Below, in pieces: positions 58,569 to 64,000 of a DNA stretch of 64,000 nt; within the stretch, counting starts at the first letter, position 1; each line of letters begins with the position of its first letter. A model generated the notes under the pieces. It was not told where the DNA came from, searched no databases, and saw only the letters and a list, made by a program, of their open reading frames with translations. The DNA lies in assembly GCF_003149535.1 (NCBI RefSeq), contig NZ_QGDB01000005.1, positions 299,052 to 363,051 on the forward strand, in the 5' to 3' direction. This stretch comes from Falsochrobactrum shanghaiense. Its GTDB lineage: Bacteria; Pseudomonadota; Alphaproteobacteria; Rhizobiales; Rhizobiaceae. A program made the translations under genes and the position numbers.

Positions 58569-59429
58569 ATGGAAAATGCTGCATTAGTGCGCGCCAGCGT
58601 TGCGGAACTGATCAATGAACGCATAGACACCATGCCGCCCGGTGAGCGCAGCGCCGCCCAGATGCTGATCGCCAATTATCCGATGCTCGGGTTGAAAACC
58701 GTCGCCGAATTTTCCGCGCAGGCGGGCGTGAGTTCACCAACGATCCTGCGTTTCGTGAACCGGCTGGGTTTTCAAAGCTATCCTGATTTTCAGGCCTGTT
58801 TGCAGGATGAACTGGCGGCACAGCTTCAGTCGCCGCATCATCGCAACGAGCAGCCCGACAAGGATTCGGACATGATCTATCCGGCTGTCGAGCATACACT
58901 GGATAATATTCGCGAAAGCTTCCGGCATCTGGGCAGAAAGCAGCTTCAGCAGGTCGTGGCCGCACTGTGCAATTCCAGGGGAAATGTCTATCTCGTCGGC
59001 GGGCGTTTTACCGATCCCGTCGCGCAATATATGGCGGCGCATATGTCGATCATCCGTCCGCATGTGTTTCATCTGGCGGGACAGGAAAGCGCATGGGGCG
59101 ACCGGCTGCTTGATATGGGCAGGCGCGACGTACTCGTCGTCTTTGATATTCGCCGTTATCAGGACAGTCTCCTAAAGCTCGCCGAAAAGGCGAGGCGTCG
59201 CAATGTCGGGGTCATTCTGATCACCGATCAATGGCTTTCACCGATCGCCCGTGTCGCCTATCACGTTCTGGCCGGACGAACGGCGGTCCCTTCGACATGG
59301 GATTCTTCGGCAGCACTCTTCGTACTCTCTGAAACAATAATTCGTGAAATGACCCGCGCGCTAGAAAAAGACAGCGCCGCGCGTATCGCAGAGCTTGAGG
59401 CTCTGAGAGCCGATCCTGCCCAACTGTAA
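58569..59429 (+). CDS. RpiR/MurR-family transcriptional regulator
   Basis: This 286-aa protein has an N-terminal HTH_6 domain (AEFSAQAGVSSPTILRFVNRLGFQ) and a C-terminal SIS domain (about 130-265, e.g. GNVYLVGGRFTDPVAQYMA). It is divergent from the amidohydrolase-TRAP genes and is the likely local regulator. In this family SIS domains sense sugar phosphates or amines. Confidence 0.9.
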   Translation: MENAALVRASVAELINERIDTMPPGERSAAQMLIANYPMLGLKTVAEFSAQAGVSSPTILRFVNRLGFQSYPDFQACLQDELAAQLQSPHHRNEQPDKDSDMIYPAVEHTLDNIRESFRHLGRKQLQQVVAALCNSRGNVYLVGGRFTDPVAQYMAAHMSIIRPHVFHLAGQESAWGDRLLDMGRRDVLVVFDIRRYQDSLLKLAEKARRRNVGVILITDQWLSPIARVAYHVLAGRTAVPSTWDSSAALFVLSETIIREMTRALEKDSAARIAELEALRADPAQL

Positions 59430-59540
59430 TGCGGAAGTGATGCCTGCTTGAACGGAGGCATCGGCCCCGTTCCCACCCGAAGGGAAGTGCTTGAAAGCGA
59501 TCCCCTCGCCCGCTCACATCTTCGTGGATGCCGGCCTGCA

Positions 59541-59570
59541 ATATAATTTGATTTGAAAATCAAACTATAT
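59541..59570. promoter_or_regulatory. MarR-type operator palindrome
   Basis: A perfect TTTGATTT-GA-AAATCAAA palindrome (59547-59564) extends to 14-bp arms with a single mismatch (59541-59554 and 59557-59570). It lies 18-47 bases ahead of the MarR-family start, in A+T-rich DNA with TATATT and TGTATA around it. This is the placement expected for autoregulation. Confidence 0.75.
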
Positions 59571-59587
59571 TTGCTGTATAAGTCGGC

Positions 59588-60064
59588 ATGGATAATCAAC
59601 TCCCTCTTCGTTTCCGTTTTGGAATTACATTCTCCCTGCTTGCGCGACGTTGGCGCAGGTCGATCGAGGCGCGTCTGGCAACCGCCGGGCTTACCGATGC
59701 CACCTGGGTTCCACTGGTGCATTTGAAAGAGACCGGCGGCGGTATCACGCAAAAGGAACTAGCGGCGCTTGTTGGTGTGGACGGGTCCAGTCTGGTCCGT
59801 GTGCTGGATATTCTGGCTCATGAAGGATTGATCGAACGGCGCAGGATTGAAACCGACGGCCGCGCCCGGCTGATCCATCTGACGGCAAAAGGCGAGAGGC
59901 GGGTAAGCGAAATCCGGTTGGAACTGGGCCGGGCCGAGGCGGCTATTCTGGACGGGCTTTCCGACAATGAGATCGCTTTGATGCTCACACAATTTGAAAC
60001 AATCAATCAGCGCATGGCTGATCTTGAGGCTGCTGCTGAAAAAGAGAGAGACAATGAGCGCTAA
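59588..60064 (+). CDS. MarR-family transcriptional regulator
   Basis: This 158-aa winged-helix protein has ITQKELAALVGVDGSSLVRVLDI (recognition helix) and the wing ERRRIETDGRARLIHLTAKG. It overlaps the FUSC-family gene by 11 bases and probably represses the pair through the upstream palindrome in response to an aromatic or lipophilic ligand. Confidence 0.93.
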   Translation: MDNQLPLRFRFGITFSLLARRWRRSIEARLATAGLTDATWVPLVHLKETGGGITQKELAALVGVDGSSLVRVLDILAHEGLIERRRIETDGRARLIHLTAKGERRVSEIRLELGRAEAAILDGLSDNEIALMLTQFETINQRMADLEAAAEKERDNER

Positions 60065-61208
60065 CGAGCCGAAGCTTCCGCAGCAACCGCATCAGGAACA
60101 CGCTCTGCGTCGCCGTGATGCGCTACGTCATCTGCTGCACCCCTATCAACTCAAAGGCAGCATGGAGCTGACTGCACAACCATCCATGCGCAATGCAGTG
60201 CTGGCCGGATTGCAGGCTGCAATCACCGTGGCCATTGCCCTGCCGCTGTTTTATCTTTCGCCCTGGTCGCACCTGATCGGTTTTGCCTCGCTTGGCGCGC
60301 TGGTTGCGCTTTTCGGACGTTTTTCGCCGTCACGCGCACGCCACCGCATCCTCTTTTACTGCGGGGCGTGGCAGGTATTTGCTGTTTTTGCCATGTCCGT
60401 CGCGGCCTGGCTGGGCGCACCGATGGTTGTCCAGCTTGCGCTTCTCGCACTGTCCTGCGGCGTCTTTCTTTTTGTCAGCACGACCGGAAAGTTCGGTGCG
60501 CCGGGACCGCTGATCTTTGTCTTCGCGGCGGCGGCGTCCATGTCGACCGATCTTTCGCTTGAACAACTCATCGAGCGAACCGCGGCCACCGCAGCCGTTT
60601 CGGTTCTGGCATGGGCCATTTGCGCCGCCAGTGAGGCATTCCGGCATGTGCCATCTCCGCAACGTCCATTTCCACCACCCCCGGATCAACCGCTGGACCG
60701 CAGGCTGGTGGTCGCGGCACGCAGCGTTATCGGTGCCGCGATCGCCGTTTTTGCAAGCTATGCATGCGGTGCAAATCATCCCGCCTGGGCGGCCATGGGC
60801 GCGCTTGCAGTCATGCAGGGGACGCATCTTCACGTTTCCATGAACCGGGCAGTGCAGCGTATGGCCGGAACCGTCGTCGGGTCTCTTCTGGCCTGGATAC
60901 TGCTGACTTACAGTCCATCGGTCTGGACGATAATACTCATTCTGGCGGTGCTCCAACTCGTGACAGAGATGGTGATCGGGGTCAATTATGCCTTGGGGCA
61001 GGTTTTCGTGACTCCGATGGCGCTGCTGATGACATATCTCGCAGCCGCCCCGGCAGTCGGCCCGGAAATGGTTCCCGAGCGCGTTTTCGACACCCTGCTG
61101 GGTGCCGGAATCGGCATTGTGATGTCGGTTATTCTCTCATCGATCGATGATCGCCGCTATCTCGCCCAACATCGCAGGGCCGGGCTGAATCTCGGGGATA
61201 AGCCCTGA
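60054..61208 (+). CDS. FUSC-family membrane protein (possible aromatic-compound or drug exporter)
   Basis: This 384-aa protein has two blocks of hydrophobic helices: NAVLAGLQAAITVAIALPLF to about residue 200, and VIGAAIAVFASYACGANHPA to about 360. The second contains the FUSC_2 features AWAAMGALAVMQGTH and RMAGTVVGSLLAW. ATG 60054 follows GAGAGAGA; the open frame to 59994 lies in marR. Confidence 0.85.
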   Translation: MSANEPKLPQQPHQEHALRRRDALRHLLHPYQLKGSMELTAQPSMRNAVLAGLQAAITVAIALPLFYLSPWSHLIGFASLGALVALFGRFSPSRARHRILFYCGAWQVFAVFAMSVAAWLGAPMVVQLALLALSCGVFLFVSTTGKFGAPGPLIFVFAAAASMSTDLSLEQLIERTAATAAVSVLAWAICAASEAFRHVPSPQRPFPPPPDQPLDRRLVVAARSVIGAAIAVFASYACGANHPAWAAMGALAVMQGTHLHVSMNRAVQRMAGTVVGSLLAWILLTYSPSVWTIILILAVLQLVTEMVIGVNYALGQVFVTPMALLMTYLAAAPAVGPEMVPERVFDTLLGAGIGIVMSVILSSIDDRRYLAQHRRAGLNLGDKP

Positions 61209-61336
61209 GCGAATCTATGCTAAAGCTGCATCGCGCACCGCCATCCATAGCCTGCGCGATACTCCTGATGATGACATTATCCGTTCGGTGAACTGATTTC
61301 CTTACGGATGCGTTTCACACAATGGCTTGAGATGCT

Positions 61337-62131
61337 TCAGGCGATACTCTCGACAGTGCCGCCATCGACCCGCAACGCCGCGCCGGTGGTAGCGCTGGCC
61401 TGAGGGGATGCAATATAGACGCTCATGGCCGCAACTTCATCGGCATCTGCAAAACGGCCGAGCAGATTGGTGGGTCGGTTCTCCTGCAGGAACAGCTTCT
61501 CCATCTCGATGACGCTAACGCCGCGTTCATCGGCCAGCTTTTGCATCATGTCGATTGCGCCGTCGGTGCGTGTCGGTCCAGGCAGGATGCTGTTCACGGT
61601 CACGCCGCTGCCTGCCAGCACCTTGGCCAGCCCTCGTGCAACACCTTGCAGCGCTGCCTTGCTCACCCCGTAATGGACCATCTCGGTGGGAATATTGAGT
61701 GCGGATTCGCTGGAAATAAACTGAATACGACCCCAGTTGCGCTCGCGCATGCCCTGCGCATAATGGCGGGCGAGGCGAACGCCGCTGAGAATATTGACCT
61801 GAAAGATTTCTTCCCAGTCGTCATCGCTGATGTCGAAGAATTCCTTGCTGCCATAAATACCGAGATTGTTGACCAGAATATCCGTTTCAGCTTCGGCGGC
61901 AATCAGCGCTGCGCAGCCTTCGGCGGTGCCAAGGTCGGCGACCACGCCCGTGACAGTACCTTTCGTAGCCATATCCGTGAGCTTGTGCAGTGCCGCATCC
62001 ACGCCTTTCTGGTTGCGCCCGACGATGACGACTCTGGCTCCCGCGCGCGCAAGCCCGGCAGCGATGGCTAACCCTATGCCGCCGGTCGAGCCGGTCACGA
62101 TTGCGGATTTTTCGGTCAGGTCAATATTCAT
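61337..62131 (-). CDS. Short-chain dehydrogenase/reductase
   Basis: This 264-aa classical SDR has cofactor loop TGSTGGIGLA, NNLG (NNAG motif), catalytic Ser in FISSES and YGVSK (Tyr-x-x-x-Lys). It is likely an NADP-type oxidoreductase of unknown substrate. The 61209-61336 spacer upstream of its 3' end holds nothing recognised. Confidence 0.9.
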   Translation of the reverse strand: MNIDLTEKSAIVTGSTGGIGLAIAAGLARAGARVVIVGRNQKGVDAALHKLTDMATKGTVTGVVADLGTAEGCAALIAAEAETDILVNNLGIYGSKEFFDISDDDWEEIFQVNILSGVRLARHYAQGMRERNWGRIQFISSESALNIPTEMVHYGVSKAALQGVARGLAKVLAGSGVTVNSILPGPTRTDGAIDMMQKLADERGVSVIEMEKLFLQENRPTNLLGRFADADEVAAMSVYIASPQASATTGAALRVDGGTVESIA

Positions 62132-62519
62132 GAAGCTCCATCCTTATTTGTGCCATAGCCTATGCGGCAATTTTCTCATGAAAATGCGATCGCGCTTTGT
62201 CTCATGAAGATAGTGACGATCATTGCTATAATCATCGGGCCAGATGGAAAATGATTGCATCCAATCAGGAAGCAATCAGTGACGAACCGCGCAGATTGAA
62301 CTGAGCATTCCGGACTGCGGTGAAAAACCGATACCAATTGAAATCGAGACGAACTTTATCTCTCGTAGCAGGCTGTGTCGGGCAGGTGATATATGATGGC
62401 GGAGAGGAAGGGCCTGATATCCAACCTTCTCCAGTCTGAAGAAATTGTGGCGGGCCTCGGATGGCGAAAGAGTGAGAACCCGTTGATGAACTCTCTCGGC
62501 CGACCGGTGGCAGCCGGGG
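62132..62519. other. 388-base spacer between the SDR and toxin genes
   Basis: A 9-base direct repeat TCTCATGAA occurs at 62174 and 62200 (26 bases apart) upstream of the SDR and may be a regulator site. A TATAAT hexamer lies at 62227-62232 on the plus strand with no gene behind it. Small frames here carry no recognised domain. Confidence 0.4.
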
Positions 62520-62834
62520 TTACAAGCCAAAATCCTCGCGGAACCGATCCATCTGGTGCATGCGCTGGTGGAGGATTGTAACGATGCCGATATCTCCGTT
62601 CGAGAGACGGCGCCAATAGACGAAATGCCGTTCGTATCGGAAGAAATATCCCTCTACGTCGAACTCCGCAGGGACGGGCTTCGACATGACACTGTGAGTT
62701 TCGATCTTGCCGAAAGCATCGAACAATCCGGTAATGTACCGATCTGCTTGATCGGTACCCCATCTTTCCTGCGTGTAGCGGTAGATCTCGTCGAGACGGT
62801 GAGAGGCTGCCTCCTGAACACGGACAGCAGCCAT
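62520..62834 (-). CDS. ParE/RelE-family toxin
   Basis: This 104-aa toxin has VQEAASHRLDEIYRYTQERW at the N terminus and EGYFFRYERHFVYWRRLSNG, then GIVTILHQRMHQMDRF, the usual ParE beta-sheet core. ParE toxins inhibit gyrase; this assignment is by family. It starts one base into the antitoxin stop (TGATG), so the two are coupled. Confidence 0.88.
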   Translation of the reverse strand: MAAVRVQEAASHRLDEIYRYTQERWGTDQADRYITGLFDAFGKIETHSVMSKPVPAEFDVEGYFFRYERHFVYWRRLSNGDIGIVTILHQRMHQMDRFREDFGL

Positions 62835-63088
62835 CAGGCCCGGTTCCGCGCGATCACTTCGCGCGCAGTGAGCGGCTTGTAGGACGCCTCGGGTGCGGCG
62901 AAAGCAAGTGTCAGTTCACCCTTCAGCCGATCAAATGCTTCCATCTCTACCCGCTCCTTATCGCGGCGGATCAGATCTCGGATATATTCGCTGATGTTTT
63001 CATAAGATCCGTTCTCGCTGACATTGGCGGCAACGAAATCGCTGAGCGTGCCACTGATGCGGACCGTCATCGTGGTCGTTCGAGACAT
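62834..63088 (-). CDS. ParD-family ribbon-helix-helix antitoxin
   Basis: This 84-aa protein has an N-terminal RHH (TTMTVRISGTLSDFVAANVS) and YENISEYIRDLIRRDKERVE, typical of the CC2985/ParD type. It represses its operon and neutralises the toxin. Ribosome site AAAGGAGCG lies upstream, and a TATATT-like -10 appears about 35 bases before the start. Confidence 0.88.
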   Translation of the reverse strand: MSRTTTMTVRISGTLSDFVAANVSENGSYENISEYIRDLIRRDKERVEMEAFDRLKGELTLAFAAPEASYKPLTAREVIARNRA

Positions 63089-63244
63089 TGCAACGCTCCT
63101 TTCATGTCGGTGTACTCAATATAACCAAAAATGCACACGATTCAATCCCGTTGCCTTCCTCCTGGAACCGGCTCCGAGAATTTTTTCCGACCAGCATAAT
63201 GGGCACTGGGATATTTTCCGAACGTGTTGGAGAAAGTCGAAACG

Positions 63245-63376
63245 CACTTCAAGAACCGGCTGAATAGCCTATCGAAAGACCTGTTCCTTGAGCACGGCTG
63301 GCAACTGCCGGACGGCTACAAGGAAAATGGCTGGAAGAATCCGCTCAACTTCACCTTGGCCGAGTGGCAACAGGCC
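63245..63376 (+). pseudogene. Relaxase/mobilization protein remnant
   Basis: About 44 codons, HFKNRLNSLSKDLFLEHGWQ to PLNFTLAEWQQA, match the MobA/VirD2-like relaxases of Hyphomicrobiales plasmids and islands. Both sides are lost: the frame upstream reads into unrelated codons and a stop at 63197, and after AEWQQA the downstream codons have no relaxase likeness. It is a scar of a mobile element. Confidence 0.65.
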
Positions 63377-63758
63377 ACCCCCGTTGCATCCCCCGAGCCG
63401 TGGCGGAACCTCAGCATCGAGCCTCATTCTGCCATCCAACCGTTGCGCCGGTTGACCACGCGCGGGAGACTTCGGCTCTCCCTGCACCCATCGAGCAAAG
63501 GGCGTTCCAGCCCTCTGGACACCTGACCAACCGTGCGCCGATTGGATGCCGCCAGCGCATCGGCGCTGAACCCGATCAGAGGGCTATCGCGCCGCCCTGA
63601 ACCCACTCGCAGGGCCTGGAGATATGCCCTCTCCACCTGCACCGCACCATGCACAAGCGAACTGCCCGCTTGACCGGCAATCATGGGAGCGTTCCGAGCT
63701 GCCCGATATGCTAGGCTTCTCGGCCTGGGGTCGTTCGGCGATAGTCATGTCGAGCACA
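63377..63758. other. 382-base unassigned region between two gene fragments
   Basis: Open frames occur on both strands (63364-63600 plus; 63424-63684 minus), but neither shows a domain I recognise. It is probably junk DNA between mobile-element junctions. Confidence 0.4.
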
Positions 63759-63920
63759 TTAACCGGCCCCCTTTTCCGCCCGCTCCAACAGCGCTTCCAG
63801 TTCGTTTTTCGGCAGAGCGGGTGCGAAATAGTATCCTTGGACAAGGTCACAGCCCTGAGCCGCCAGGAAATCAAGTTGCTCCTTGGTTTCCACCCCTTCC
63901 GCCACCACTTTGAACGACAT
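63759..63920 (-). pseudogene. C-terminal remnant of an EAL-domain (c-di-GMP phosphodiesterase-type) protein
   Basis: The minus strand encodes 53 residues ending at TAA 63759-63761. They contain KVVAEGVETKEQLDFLAAQG and CDLVQGYYFAPALPKNELEA, the last two conserved EAL-domain motifs. The preceding EAL, DDFG and lysine motifs are missing. Sequence just before the ATG at 63920 is an IS-like terminus, so the gene was truncated by insertion. Confidence 0.8.
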
Positions 63921-63923
63921 GCT

Positions 63924-64000
63924 TGTTGGTTTTCACGCGGAACTGAGCCGGTTTTTTCACCGAGAATTGAGCCACCTTCGAGTATGTTTTTCAGATCATG
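63924..64000. mobile_element. Terminus of an IS21-like insertion sequence, continuing past window
   Basis: Starting TGTTGGTTTTCACGCGG, the stretch has two 20-base repeats, TTTTCACGCGGAACTGAGCC (63930-63949) and TTTTCACCGAGAATTGAGCC (63954-63973), 16/20 identical and 24 bases apart. IS21-family ends carry multiple such transposase-binding repeats. The transposase genes would lie beyond 64000. Assignment is from pattern memory. Confidence 0.6.

Noticed and set aside
62393..62581. 62-codon plus-strand frame before the toxin gene
   Set aside because: No recognised family, and it overlaps the toxin 3' end antisense.
63424..63684. 86-codon minus-strand frame between fragments
   Set aside because: No domain recognised and it lies in decayed DNA; it could not be supported as a gene.
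1..64000. CRISPR array or prophage
   Set aside because: No regularly spaced repeats, cas genes or phage structural genes were seen.

Overview
The window looks like ordinary chromosome from an alphaproteobacterium of the Brucella/Ochrobactrum (Brucellaceae, Hyphomicrobiales) type. This rests on protein families and gene order remembered for that group (rpmH-rnpA-yidC-yihA-argB; ubiE-ubiB-coaBC; mgsA-glk-dapB-gpmA), on fairly G+C-rich coding sequence, and on four copies of a RIME-like palindromic repeat. No database search was possible, so genus and species are inference. Nearly all genes are intact and tightly packed.

Layout. 1-4.2 kb: a truncated secreted esterase, the MsrPQ periplasmic methionine sulfoxide repair pair, a DUF4105 membrane protein and a RidA protein. 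4.3-11.5 kb: rpmH, rnpA, yidC and yihA, then argB, a HAD nucleotidase, a LOG-family protein and dapD. 11.5-18.9 kb: two nearly identical small exported proteins in tandem, a transglutaminase-like protein, dapE, truA-fmt-def and rmuC. 19-31.7 kb: lepA, uppP, two nucleotide-sugar-epimerase-like proteins, a GST, queG, mepA, mgsA, glk, an MsbA-like exporter, dapB and gpmA, then a tRNA-Leu(CAG) gene with a near-consensus promoter.

32-38 kb is a sugar ABC importer operon (binding protein, two permeases, PfkB-type kinase, MalK-like ATPase) transcribed toward the tRNA, with a divergent DeoR regulator. 38-50.4 kb holds an endonuclease/phosphatase-family protein, a cardiolipin synthase, an HdeD-like protein, prfC, a periplasmic trehalase, the ubiE-ubiB-coaBC operon, upp and an SH3 protein. 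The coaBC gene carries an in-frame ribbon-helix-helix domain resembling FitA-type antitoxins at its N terminus.

50.4-59.4 kb is a catabolic block: iron alcohol dehydrogenase, aldehyde dehydrogenase, a glutamine-synthetase-like ligase, a TRAP transporter (P, M, Q), an N-formylglutamate-amidohydrolase-like enzyme and an RpiR regulator. Together these could form a gamma-glutamylation route for an amino alcohol or amine. 59.5-62.1 kb holds a MarR-FUSC efflux pair with a clear operator palindrome and an SDR oxidoreductase.

The right end (62.3-64 kb) is accessory DNA: a ParE/ParD-like toxin-antitoxin pair, a short relaxase remnant, and the last ~53 codons of an EAL-domain gene cut off next to repeats that look like the terminus of an IS21-type insertion sequence running out of the window.
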